In this document: one piece after another, positions 55,380 through 64,000 of the stretch
How the letters are laid out: each line of letters starts with the position of its first letter
Numbering within the stretch: the first letter of the stretch is position 1
DNA from: Leguminivora glycinivorella
Taxonomy: Eukaryota > Arthropoda > Insecta > Lepidoptera > Tortricidae
Reading direction: 5' to 3'
Length of the DNA stretch: 64,000 nt
Assembly: GCF_023078275.1 (NCBI RefSeq)
Contig: NC_062985.1
Coordinates: 5,845,408 to 5,909,407 of the forward strand
Made by a program: the position numbers and the translations under genes
Notes under the pieces: model-generated
What the model was told of the DNA's origin: nothing
What the model saw: only the letters and a program-made list of their open reading frames with translations
Databases searched by the model: none

Positions 55380-55775
55380 TCTCGCTAGACAGCGGCGACA
55401 ATGTTGTCCATAATGGTCACCTGTCACGTGGCGTGTCATCGCGCACGGTCCCAATACCATATGATATCTGTTGCGAGTGCCGCGGCCGCTGCAGGACACC
55501 ATCGCGAGTGCAGACTTCTGGCCGAAGGGCGTGGTGTTTCGGCGGTTCCGGGGCAACCTGCCGAACCCTACGCCGTGTCAGACGACGCAACGGAGCCACG
55601 CTGTTACGTCGTCGCCTAAATAGAATATTGTTTTTTTTTTGTCTGATTTTTACTGTTTTATGTGCTATACCTATTGTTTTTATTTTTTAGTTTCACAGTG
55701 CTTTGGTTTTACTGTTATGCTGTGTAACTTATTTGAATAATAAATAAATAAATAAATAATAAATAAATAAATAAT
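55380..55775 (+). pseudogene. GC-rich retroelement 3' fragment
   Basis: A GC-rich 240-base stretch, open in several frames, one reading DFWPKGVVFRRFRGNLPNP before a TAG at 55618. It runs into a T-rich 3' region and an (AATA)n tail at 55738-55775. The tail and truncation fit a 5'-truncated non-LTR retroelement; the family is unassigned. Confidence 0.45.
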
Positions 55776-56212
55776 GATTCCCACAGCTATATCATCTTCT
55801 GTCACGTTTTTGACTCGAATTAGGCCCCAATAGTAACCTTTTTGGTGCAAATGAAAATCTTTTGATGAGATGCGTTACATTATAATTTATAAACGTTCAC
55901 ATTCTCAACTTTTTATTTCAATTCAATTCTATTCCATTTGGCATTGCTATAGTGTTGAACCTGTCCTAGCTAAATTTTCCATCTGAGAGTAATGAGAGCC
56001 AGAAAAACTTTCCACGATTGCCTGCTTTATTCCTAGAAGAATAAAACTTACAATCGATGGAGAATTGTATTGTTGTGCTAGGCTAGGTTCACTTTGGTCT
56101 TTTGTATAGAGACTTTAGAGACTCTTCACATTATCCGTTACGTTATAGATATTATGGCCTGCATTAAATTCGACTTGATAATAAATATAAGTAGTTCTTG
56201 AGATATTTAGTA

Positions 56213-56286
56213 ATGTGGCAGACCGCAGACGGACAGAGTCGCACCATAAGGGTTCCTTTTGTACGTGTTTGGTACGGAACCCTAAA
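56213..56286 (+). repeat. AAGGGTTCCTTTTG...GGTACGGAACCC fragment
   Basis: CAGACGGACAGAGTCGCACC, GGTTCCTTTTG and GGTACGGAACCCTAAAAA. A related fragment is at 63805-63880, and the larger element at 57560-58148 shares the GGAACCCT motif. Confidence 0.6.
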
Positions 56287-56340
56287 AAAATAGAATGCCT
56301 ACCGTGTAGTGGACGACTTTTAGTATCTTCAACGAACCCT

Positions 56341-56459
56341 GGGGGCCGATTTTTGAGTCTCACTTTCACTAAAATACCGGTTGAAAACGGTGAATTGCCT
56401 ATTATTTTCAGTGACAATTTTCTGAATTCGAACGCCGTGAGACTCAAAAATCGGCCCCC
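56341..56459. mobile_element. 119-bp MITE, GGGGGCCGATTTTTGAGTCT
   Basis: Perfect 22-base arms around an imperfect inner palindrome (AAAATACCGGTT...). It explains the mirrored frames on both strands here. Confidence 0.85.
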
Positions 56460-56539
56460 TGGTCGGCCATGAATTTGTATGTAAGATATCCTTTGAGAAT
56501 AGTATTAAAATGGTTGGCCAAAGGGCTTGTAGGAACAAA

Positions 56540-56655
56540 ATTTACTTACTTTACGAATAGTGCATTTATTTGGTCACGTGCCAAATACCTGCAGAGAACG
56601 GTGGGTTGACGGTTGACATGCACGGAAATGCCAGAAAATCTAAGAGGCCTGGTGG
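56540..56655 (-). pseudogene. Decayed copy of exon 3 (58460-58553)
   Basis: On the - strand, GATTTTCTGGCATTTCCGTG...TGCAGGTATTTGGCAC...CTATTCGTAAA|GTAAGT aligns with exon 3 from its ELDFLSFP segment to its donor. It has an in-frame TAA and a lost acceptor. The donor is still intact. Confidence 0.7.
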
Positions 56656-56959
56656 CATTCCATGAGTGGCTATATGTAATTAAGCCTCTAAAGCATCTGT
56701 AAACATTGAATACCTATTTATTGAGTAGGATGATGATACAACGATATAAACTCCGTGGCGGCCCACCCCCTCTCGGTTACCTCACAGTTACCGCCTGTCA
56801 AAAACGCGAACAGTTGACCTGTCATATCTTACTACCTACACTCGTGTAGGTCGAGAGAATATAGGAACGCGCCTCTTTCATATATTTGACAGGTTAACCC
56901 CTGACAGGTTAACCTAGAGCTCAGGACACTATTAGAATATGTACTTTAAGCGATAACAT

Positions 56960-57040
56960 ACATCTCATGTAAATGTAATAAGCCGACACTTTGATACCTA
57001 AATAAAGCATTTTTCATTTTCATTTTCATTTTCATTTGAT
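56960..57040 (+). repeat. LINE 3' tail with CATTTT repeats
   Basis: GATACCTAAATAAAGCATTT followed by CATTTTCATTTTCATTTTCA, a usual LINE tail in Lepidoptera. Confidence 0.6.
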
Positions 57041-57139
57041 CGCTAATGTCCGAGATGTGCCCTAGGGTAAGTTTAGGGCCTTGGCACAGATCATATGCCT
57101 GGGCTAGCGTGTCTTTAAAAGAAATCACCATGTTAGAGT

Positions 57140-57265
57140 ACGTATAAGGGCTTTTATTTAGAAAATTGACCTACGTTATTTTATGAACATCGCTTTTAGG
57201 TTGGTCGAGTGCCAAACACCTGCAGCAATCGACAGTTCAACACGGCCGGCCGGAGGCCAAATTAT
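57140..57265 (-). pseudogene. Second decayed copy of exon 3
   Basis: On the - strand it shares GCTGCAGGTGTTTGGCACTC and GACCAA with exon 3 at 58460-58553, and continues into matching intron (GTCAATTTT...AAAAGCCCTTA). So the duplicated piece includes intron. Coding frame and the upstream half are lost. Confidence 0.7.
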
Positions 57266-57439
57266 AAAGCCTCTATAGTCTAGTGCAAAGTGGACACCTA
57301 GCATCTAATTAGGATAAAAGAATAACAATACGTGACGTATGGTAACGGGTGAAGAATTGCACCAACACCTTTCCTCTGTGTCGTCGAAGTCGACTGTTAT
57401 GTGAGATATAAGTAGGGTCAATTGTGATTGTGTTATAGG

Positions 57440-57524
57440 CAGAGATCGGACGGATTTGCGACAAGTGACTTACGTCATTTTAATGACTTTTAGTATGAGT
57501 AGACGCACAAAAATCCGATCTCTG
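57440..57524. mobile_element. 85-bp MITE with ~8-base target duplication
   Basis: Ends CAGAGATCGGACGGATTT and AAAAATCCGATCTCTG. Flanks GTTATAGG and ATTATAGG match in seven of eight bases. Confidence 0.8.
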
Positions 57525-57559
57525 ATTATAGGCGACGGATAACATCAACATCACAATTT

Positions 57560-58148
57560 TTAGGGTTCCGTAGTCAACTAGGAACCCTTATAGTTTCGCC
57601 ATGTCTGTCTGTCCGTCCGTCCGTCCGTCCGTCCGTCCGTCCGTCCGTCCGTCCGTCCGTCCGTCCGTCCGTCCGTCCGTCCGTCCGCGGATAATCTCAG
57701 TAACCGTTAGCACTAGAAAGCTGAAATTTGGTACCAATATGTAAATCAATCACGCCAACAAAGTGCAAAAATAAAATGGAAAAAAATGTTTTATTAGGGT
57801 ACCCCCCTACATGTAAAGTGGGGGCTGATATTTTTTTTCAATCCAACCCCAACGTGTGATATATTGTTGGATAGGTATTTAAAAATGAATAAGGGTTTAC
57901 TAAGATAGTTTTTTGATAATATTAATATTTTCGGAAATAATCGCTCCTAAAGGAAAAAAGTGCCCCCCCCCCTCTAACTTTTGAACCATATGTTTAAAAA
58001 ATATGAAAAAAATCACAGAAGTAGAACTTTATAAATACTTTCTAGGAAAATTGTTTTGAACTTGATAGGTTTAATAGTTTTTTAGAAAAATACGGAAAAC
58101 TACGGAACCCTACACTGAGCGTGGCCCGACACGCTCTTGGCCGGTTTT
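57560..58148. repeat. ~590-bp element with (GTCC)n microsatellite
   Basis: Starts TTTTTAGGGTTCCGTAGTCA and ends CTACGGAACCCTACACTGAG, CACGCTCTTGGCCGGTTTTT. A GTCC microsatellite of about 20 units is at 57602-57687. The ends are inverted (GGGTTCCGTAG / CTACGGAACCC). A common lepidopteran non-autonomous element. Confidence 0.75.
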
Positions 58149-58459
58149 TCTTTCTGAGTTGACCGTGACATCACTCAATTCGATTTCACATAAATTCCAT
58201 ATTACCAAGTCGTTCAAATTCGTTTTGACAGTTCTTAAAAAGAAGCTGATTTGACTAGGAGGCAAGTAGCCTATTGTGTGGCATTGAAACATGACCATTT
58301 TCATGAGCTCTACCTACATTTTCGGGGTTCTCATGTAGAATCAAGTATGTGCATCCGTTAGAATAAAGTTTGGGAAGTTCCATAGATGACGATGATGTCT
58401 GTCAAATAGTTGATAATAATGTATACTCGTAAGGGCTTTTACTAACAAAATTGACTTAC

Positions 58460-58553
58460 GTTACGAAGAGCGCGGGTCCGCTTGGTCGGGTGCCAAACAC
58501 TTGCAGCGAGCGGCGGGTCGACACCGGGAACGACAGGAAATCCAGTTCGGGGT
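58460..58553 (-). CDS. Exon 3 of the - strand gene
   Basis: Acceptor CTTCCCGCAG, 94 bases, donor GTAAGT at 58459-58454. With the single G left by exon 2 it reads D, then PELDFLSFPVSTRRSLQVFG and a Pro/Gly segment to LFV, and leaves two bases (phase 2). High GC at third positions and a TRRSL basic-serine motif support a conserved coding exon. Two decayed copies lie downstream (57140-57265 and 56540-56655). The next exon was not found. Confidence 0.72.
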
Positions 58554-59308
58554 CTGCGGGAAGAGTTTATGTAACACTCTGCAACGTGATTTAACATTAT
58601 ATATTAATATATGTAGTACCTACCAATGATGATAGGTACTAAAACCAGACATAAGCAACCACGTTCCCATTTTGTTATGACGATTAAAATACTTATCTAA
58701 TCTTTCTAAAAATTTGGCGGTGTTAATACTGTATGCATCTAAGGGATCATCTTTGGTTGGTTCACAGGTTGACAGGCTGTCTTATATGGTTCGTCTGCTA
58801 TGTTTTTAGTTATTGTCTGGTGGTCACATGCTCCTATACGGGTCTGATTTCCCGATACCTATAGTTTTCTTTCAAGGCTACCAAAATTGTAGGCATACGT
58901 GGTGACACTGGTGACACTGGTGACGTAGGTATGCCTGCGATTTCCTTGTCCTTAACTTTTGGGTACCAAGACAATACAAACGAGAATATTAACATGAAAT
59001 ATAATAGGAACGTAACAATTGAAGATTGTAGGGAAACTTGAAACTCTTGAAATTAAAGTTTCGCATTCAATGCTCAATTATTTCAACTCACGTGTCGATC
59101 GTGACCCGACAAGAGCGGCCTTTGTATAATAGCCGCATTTCTTGCCAATTTGCCATACTCCAGTGAATAGTTACTGATAAATGATAATAACGGAATACGT
59201 CGTGGAACGTGCATCACGTCTTTATGTCACACATGTGTATCTAGATACAACAATACCCATAAGTTACCTATCTAGGATGAAAACGCAAAACAAGAATAGC
59301 TATCAGAG

Positions 59309-59351
59309 GAAAACTAGGTATAAGACACGATTGTGTCTTATACTAGTTTTC
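59309..59351. other. Short hairpin, ~19-bp arms
   Basis: AAAACTAGGTATAAGACAC, a four-base loop, then GTGTCTTATACTAGTTTT: pairing is complete apart from one bulged base. Function unknown. It is shorter than usual insect miRNA precursors. Confidence 0.5.
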
Positions 59352-59509
59352 ACACTTTTCCTTTTTACCTCCTTGCATTGTGCCATCAAAAAATGACTAT
59401 ATGTACGTATGAAATATTGTAGAAGTAACTGAACATGAACACGACTGTACCTATCTGCGTCCCTGCCACAGTATAAAACAAGTAATAATTTTTCTAACAA
59501 TTTTTGCGC

Positions 59510-59665
59510 CGCGCGATTTGTCCTTGAGTAGCGCTCGCACGCAGCGAGGTTCAGCGAGTACATGCGGAACCAGAGGATGCCGGTCGCGTCAGTACGGGCC
59601 GCGCTGCCGTGTCGCGCGCGGCTCGTGCGAGAGAGCCTAATACCGATCGCGCCGGAGATTAACTA
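59510..59665 (-). promoter_or_regulatory. CpG-rich patch in the - strand gene
   Basis: Dense CpG (CGCGCGCGGCTCGTGCG and similar) in AT-rich DNA, between exon 3 and exon 2a of the - strand gene. It holds an ATG frame (MYSLNLAACERYSRTNRAAQ) without a donor nearby. It could be an internal promoter or an untranslated first exon; direct proof is lacking. Confidence 0.3.
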
Positions 59666-59765
59666 CTGAGTCGTCCTTATACTGTGCCTGAACTTCACCT
59701 ACGACTTTAGTCCAACAAGAACATGGTAGTAGTTGGTAAAACAAGATAACCTTCATTTTATCTAC

Positions 59766-59836
59766 CATCGTCTACAATAGAGCAGAGTCCAGCGTCGGAC
59801 ACTGAGCGACCGCGGTCCCGCAGCGCAGGCCTGTGC
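59766..59836 (-). CDS. Exon 2a, duplicate of exon 2b
   Basis: 71 bases between a GAAG acceptor and GATG|GTAGAT. It carries the same RPALRDRGRSVSDAGLCSIV core as exon 2b with a synonymous change (TCC to TCT) and one residue fewer at the start. Entry and exit phases match exon 2b, so it can replace it: exon 1's AA plus G gives L-R-K, then H-R-P. Both splice sites are weaker than those of 2b. 71 is not a multiple of three, so using both exons would break the frame; they should be mutually exclusive. Confidence 0.6.
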
Positions 59837-59969
59837 CTTCGGAAGTAGGCCCAGTGCGTGGCTCGACACCGACGCGCGAAGTCGGGTATGAATATATTTT
59901 ATCTACTAACAACTGTGTCCCCTTAGATAGATTAACCTACGTTAGTCCAATAATCATAAGTTTACCTAC

Positions 59970-60043
59970 CATCGTCTACAATGGAGCAGAGTCCAGCGTC
60001 GGACACTGAGCGACCGCGGTCCCGCAGCGCAGGCCTGTCCTTT
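59970..60043 (-). CDS. Exon 2b of the - strand gene
   Basis: 74 bases between acceptor GCTTACTTCAG and donor GATG|GTAGGT. With the AA left by exon 1 it starts K-K-D-R-P and contains RGRSVSDAGLCSIVDD, a typical R-x-x-S basophilic kinase or 14-3-3-like context. It leaves one base (phase 1), which exon 3 completes to Asp. Its near-identical neighbour 2a (59766-59836) lies 134 bases downstream in gene direction. Confidence 0.72.
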
Positions 60044-60079
60044 CTGAAGTAAGCCCAGTGACGTGACACCGAAGCGCGA

Positions 60080-60470
60080 AGTAGTCGGTTAAATCTAAAT
60101 GGAAACAGTAAAATTAAAATATTTGAGCAATTTCTGCGTAAAAGTTGCTAAAAACTTGATACTCTTGCTAGTCAAGCACGGGCTTGTTCGGCAATTTTCT
60201 TTTTTGGGCCGCAACGTGTGTTGTTAATTTCTTTCCCTATACCACTACATAAACATTCTAAAGATTTTGACACTTGGTTGAATTAAGTTGTATGTCCTTC
60301 TATTTCAATTGAAAGGTTTTGGATGGTATTATAAATTTTTCTAATAGGTTAAGCATTACAATTTGGCACATTTCATTACGTATCTATATACTATTTTACG
60401 TATCTAGGTACCATTTGCCATATTAACAAAGAAAAAGTTTAAAAAAGTTAATAAAACTAGCAAAGAATTC
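60080..60470. other. Intron, nothing further seen
   Basis: AT-rich DNA within intron 1 of the - strand gene. Confidence 0.5.
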
Positions 60471-60476
60471 CTTTTT

Positions 60477-60923
60477 ATAGTTATTTGTTATACAAGGGGG
60501 CAAAGTTGTATTTTAACGCCGAGTGTGGAATTGAAAAACGAGCAAGTGAAAGGATTCTATAGTTGAACCACGAGCGAAGCGAGTGGTTCGATGAATAGAA
60601 TCCTGAACTTGCGAGTTTTTTAACACACGAGAAGTAAAATACATTTGCACCCGAGTGTAACACAAAACTCAGATTTCTGGTCCCTCACTATAGCGAGGAA
60701 ACTACTACGGAAAAAAAAAAATGCGTTTATCACTGCTTCCAGTAGTTCCACAGGTGGTAAATCATCTTAATTACTAGATTCACCTACTTTTATCAATTTT
60801 AAAGCAGTTAATTTGACTTTATTCAAGGTCAAATTACTTTACCCACTAGTGGATAAAATGCGTTTTTACCCGCTGGTATTAAATGACAAAACACGTGTTT
60901 CCGAGCTAGTGAGGGGAAAAAGT
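60477..60923 (+). repeat. Interspersed repeat, copy 3
   Basis: Third copy of the 38287-38815 element, most like 39258-39690, inserted in intron 1 of the - strand gene. Confidence 0.85.
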
Positions 60924-61268
60924 TATAACCTGCTAATTTAGCTTTTCCTCAAAGTTCTAGAAGTGATAACATTCAACCAGCCAGCGGTTAAAGTAACTAA
61001 ACAAATCTAAAATAAACCATAACCGAACGCCTGTTTGTTTGTTTTGCTCCACTATAAATAACAACGACCTTTAAAACGACAGATGCAAATGTCTAACGAT
61101 TCTAACTAAACCAAGCATACCAAGCGTATATAAACTACCTACTCATATGATACAATTAATACATCTTGTACTCTATACGTACACCTATCAGAGCTTCCAT
61201 TGTATTTAAATCACGTGCCGCAATCGTAACATTCATAACGTATAACATACTAAAACATAGGTACTTAC

Positions 61269-61381
61269 TTTCGCAAAGGAGTATCCGAATTCTTCGACGA
61301 ACTGGACGACTCTGACGAATCACTAGTATTAGAATCCACATGTCTGTACACTTGAAAACTAGCAGTTCTATGTAAACTCAT
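61269..61381 (-). CDS. First coding exon of the - strand gene
   Basis: ATG at 61381 in context GTAAATATGA, 37 codons, then a perfect donor CGAAA|GTAAGT with two bases left (AA). The peptide starts MSLHRTASFQVYRHVDSNTS and continues into a serine-rich run (SDSSESSSSS). It joins in phase to exon 2b or 2a and then exon 3, giving about 95 residues of a soluble, serine-rich, probably cytoplasmic N-terminus with several R-x-x-S motifs. I do not recognise the protein. Long introns and alternative N-termini are features of signalling genes such as PDE4/dunce, a parallel only. Confidence 0.72.
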
Positions 61382-61424
61382 ATTTACGTGTTCTCACTGT
61401 TTTCCACTGAACTTTGCGTACGTA

Positions 61425-61530
61425 AACTCTTCATAGACTGAATGAACGGGAAAGTAGTGTCATACGGTTCTAAATTTACCGCGAGCGGCGCGGTTTTGGC
61501 GGGTTGACTCATTACTGATTGAGCTTGTAC
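61425..61530 (-). promoter_or_regulatory. Putative promoter of the - strand gene
   Basis: A short GC-rich patch (CCGCGAGCGGCGCGGTTTTG) about 100 bases upstream of the ATG at 61381. No TATA box is certain. Supported by position and composition. Confidence 0.35.
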
Positions 61531-61599
61531 GTTCACTGTTTTGATTATTTGTGGTCAACCACACTGTTTCCACAAGCTTAGCAGTAAGAATTCGTAATG

Positions 61600-62385
61600 C
61601 CTGTAATGTAAGCTTCGTAATTGATGAATTGAGTACTTGGTATGAAAACGTAGCATGGTCAGATTATAACTGCGACACAATGCTTAAAAGATATTCATAA
61701 GGAAAACTTGAATATGTATGGATAACTCCATAAGGATACATTAACAATTATTCTTACTAATTTAATTACTAACCTACTTATTTTTGTACAAATTAGCATA
61801 ATCAGGATACAAATATCGAAAATGTAAGCACCAAAAGTGGCAAGTGGTTTAGACTAAATAACGACACAAATATTTTTACCTGGATTAAAAACAGGAAGCG
61901 GATATTGCCGAGATGATACGATGCTAGGTAACTTCTGGTATGCTGCCAAAAGCGTTTAATAAAAGACGGTGTATGATGTATATATTTTATTAAAGTATGC
62001 AACAAATTGTGCTAAATATTTATACATACGGTAAGTATGATGCCATGATGAAGTAACAGCAACTTTGGGAGCTAAATTTCTAAATAATAAGAGATACAAT
62101 ACACATACAAGTTGGCTCCGAACAAAAGAATAACTACTAGTAACTTTAGTAATTGTACTTACAGACAAATACATTCTTGTAGTTACATGGAAGTATCCCA
62201 AATACTTAAACTATAGTAATATTATTTACGCAATTTCTAACAAATAGCTACCTACCACCCGTGAATTGAGACAAAATTATTACTTTAAAATAAGTAAACG
62301 AAACAGCATAGCCCGCGTTACTCCCACAACTGAGATCGAAAATCTAGTTGCTTCTCACTTTAAAATCAGTCAACATATTTGGCTG
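61600..62385. other. No gene seen
   Basis: AT-rich with no supported exon on either strand. Confidence 0.4.
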
Positions 62386-62391
62386 GGCTAA

Positions 62392-62492
62392 GGCCGATAT
62401 TACACTAGATAGAAATATGATCATAGGTCTGTAGGTATGCCTTCACGGCATGTTGTCTATGATCATATTTTTACGATAGTGTAATATCGGCC
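62392..62492. mobile_element. 101-bp PIF/Harbinger-type MITE
   Basis: Ends GGCCGATATTACACTAG and CGATAGTGTAATATCGGCC with TAA on both sides (62389-62391 and 62493-62495). A TAA/TTA target and GG ends fit Harbinger insertions. Confidence 0.82.
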
Positions 62493-62732
62493 TAAGACTG
62501 TGTTACATGTCAAAATATTTAAATAACCTCTTCTTAGGCTGTCGGTTAAATAATTTGTATAACATAGTTAATACATATACATATTGTTTTTGTACTTTTA
62601 TCATTTCATGAGTCACTAGCTAATCGGTGATGTTATTTAATACGAACACGATCAAATTATAGGTAATTACAGACAAAATTACTAGAAAATAATATTATAC
62701 ATATTAAGGTTTACTGTAATCAGAACAGAACT

Positions 62733-62776
62733 TGATGCAATCCGTGCAATGCTCTTACCAATTGAGCTACGGAAGC
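62733..62776 (-). pseudogene. Half tRNA-like sequence, reverse strand
   Basis: On the - strand, GCTTCCGTAGCTCAATTGGT, then AAGAGC and a partial anticodon arm, stopping before the T arm. It matches the 5' half of the tRNA-like unit at 62844-62916, with a better acceptor strand. Confidence 0.65.
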
Positions 62777-62843
62777 CACGCCGGACTTCGCAAATCTTTC
62801 CATGCCTATCCTTTTGTACACACGTCTTGAGGTGACGTCTAAT

Positions 62844-62916
62844 ATTTTCGTAGCTCAATTGGTAAGAGCATTGCACGGATTGCAAAAATGGTGCGGGTTC
62901 AAGTCCCGCCGGAAGC
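62844..62916 (+). pseudogene. tRNA-like sequence (73 nt), probable pseudogene
   Basis: A box TAGCTCAATTGGTAAGAGC, B box GGGTTCAAGTCCCG, and 3' acceptor strand CGGAAGC. The total is 73 bases, a tRNA length. The 5' acceptor strand ATTTTCG pairs only with wobbles and a mismatch. The anticodon arm does not form a proper 5-bp stem with a 7-base loop and U33, so no anticodon is assigned. A Pol III promoter may still work. Confidence 0.6.
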
Positions 62917-62934
62917 GTTAATTTTTCCATTTTT

Positions 62935-63500
62935 TCCTTTAATATAAAAATGTTTAGAATCGTTAGCAGACGTTTCTGCTTAATAAAAATTAATTTTGAT
63001 ATATTTTAGTTTCGTACCAGTAACATAACTGTTTAAGTTTTTCGAAGTTATATATATAGCTATTTTCTTAATAATATGGTCGCCGAGGATTATTCTGTAA
63101 CAAACGAAAAATATCGTATAAGCAACAAACTTGCATTTTAAATTCTTATAGTGGGTATTATATTCCTTGGTTCTTATTATAAAGTGCAATTTGTTCATGT
63201 TTTTTTTAAATCATATTAATACTATTCTTTGATTTAGTTTGAATAACATGCATTTTATGTTTAAATGTAAACCTTATTCCATACCAATGCAGTTACGGCA
63301 TAATCATTACTACTTCGGTATAGCGCCATGCGCCATCTAGTATAATATGAGCTCTCAAATTAGCGGTTAGGGTGTCGTATAAGATACTGATATTACTGAT
63401 ATGATATACTCGCCGAGGGTCGAAAATGGTAAGGTTGGCTACATGTGGTACGGATATAGAATTAGACTCACCAGAAGGTTGGGTCTAAAGCAGTAAGCGA
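62935..63500. other. No gene seen
   Basis: AT-rich. No exon supported. Confidence 0.4.
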
Positions 63501-63514
63501 GCATCATACGTAGG

Positions 63515-63930
63515 GCATGCTCCCGGTATTTCCCGGTTCTTGATTTCCCGGGAAATCCCGGTAATTTTATGGTGGCGAAAGAACCGGGACAAACAATTAG
63601 GAAGCGGTGCTCCCGGTTCTTTCCAAAATATTTTTTAAATTGTATTTGCATTTCAATTTGTGCGATGTCATTTTTAGTATTTGTAAATAATTAGTAAAGT
63701 TGAATTTGACAAGATAAACATGATATTTTAAATCGCAAATAGTGCAATTATAGCAACATAGCTTCCAATCAACTTACTTCCAATCCAATGTGCTTATTCT
63801 CTCAAAATACACAGACGGACGGACAGAGTCGCGACATAAAGGTTCCTTTTGATTTTTTTTGGTATGGAACTCTAAAAATACTACGAACCGGGAAAGAACC
63901 GGGGGCTCCCGGTTCCAGTCCCACTTAGAA
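63515..63930. repeat. CCCGGTTCTTTCC-rich repeat
   Basis: Clusters of CCCGGTTCTT, CCCGGGAAATCCCGG and GAACCGGGA at 63519-63620 and 63885-63930 bracket AT-rich sequence with a GGTTCCTTTTG fragment (63805-63880). Probably the two ends of one transposon-derived repeat. Confidence 0.5.
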
Positions 63931-64000
63931 GTCACGGGAAAACAACACGTGGGAGCAGAAAGCGCCTAGCCCCATGTTGGTTGTGGTACTGATGTAGATT

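Noticed and set aside
55371..55556. - strand frame ending at a GTAAGT donor
   Set aside because: Lies opposite a retroelement-like GC-rich fragment with a tail on the + strand, and its phase (1) does not match the other alternative first exons.
62844..62916. Functional tRNA gene
   Set aside because: Acceptor strand mismatched and anticodon arm unable to form a normal stem and loop with U33.

Overview
This window looks like nuclear DNA from an insect, most likely a moth or butterfly. It has the base composition, the dense mix of non-autonomous repeats and the LINE 3' tails typical of Lepidoptera, and no bacterial gene organisation. This is inferred from repeat style and intron-exon signals, not from a database match. 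Most of the 64 kb is intron or intergenic sequence packed with mobile elements. Nearly all long open frames lie inside repeats and are not genes.

Host genes had to be built from splice signals because their exons are short. On the + strand, 2322-4629 holds a five-exon model for a 178-residue secreted protein whose splice phases all agree. A second + strand model (7788-14662) has three exons, including a 24-base microexon, and encodes about 90 residues. On the - strand, 61381 downward holds the 5' end of a large gene: a first coding exon (61269-61381), two near-identical alternative second exons (59970-60043 and 59766-59836), and a third exon (58460-58553) with two decayed copies further on. 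Two more - strand first coding exons (39706-39851 and 29805-30190) end in the same splice phase as exon 3. This fits one gene with several alternative promoters whose common downstream exons lie outside what I could find. A possible - strand terminal exon with a poly(A) signal lies at 1152-1375. I do not recognise the product of any of these genes.

Mobile DNA by region: 9.5-11.4 kb is a tandem duplication carrying a tRNA-derived SINE, and one copy is split by another retroelement. 16.3-23.6 kb is a nested composite: a hairpin/hAT-like element interrupted by a 7-kb LTR-retroelement unit whose interior holds a broken LINE reverse transcriptase of the restriction-like-endonuclease class. 26.3-27.2 kb is a 120-bp satellite with a three-unit higher-order period. 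32.6-33.8 kb is a deleted mariner inside a MITE. 40.8-45.6 kb is a GC-rich 84/97-bp satellite of about fifty units. Elsewhere there are many palindromic MITEs, several with visible target-site duplications, LINE 3' ends, and three copies of a ~430-530 bp repeat.

Exon models rest on reading splice consensus and phase by eye. Transcript data would settle them.
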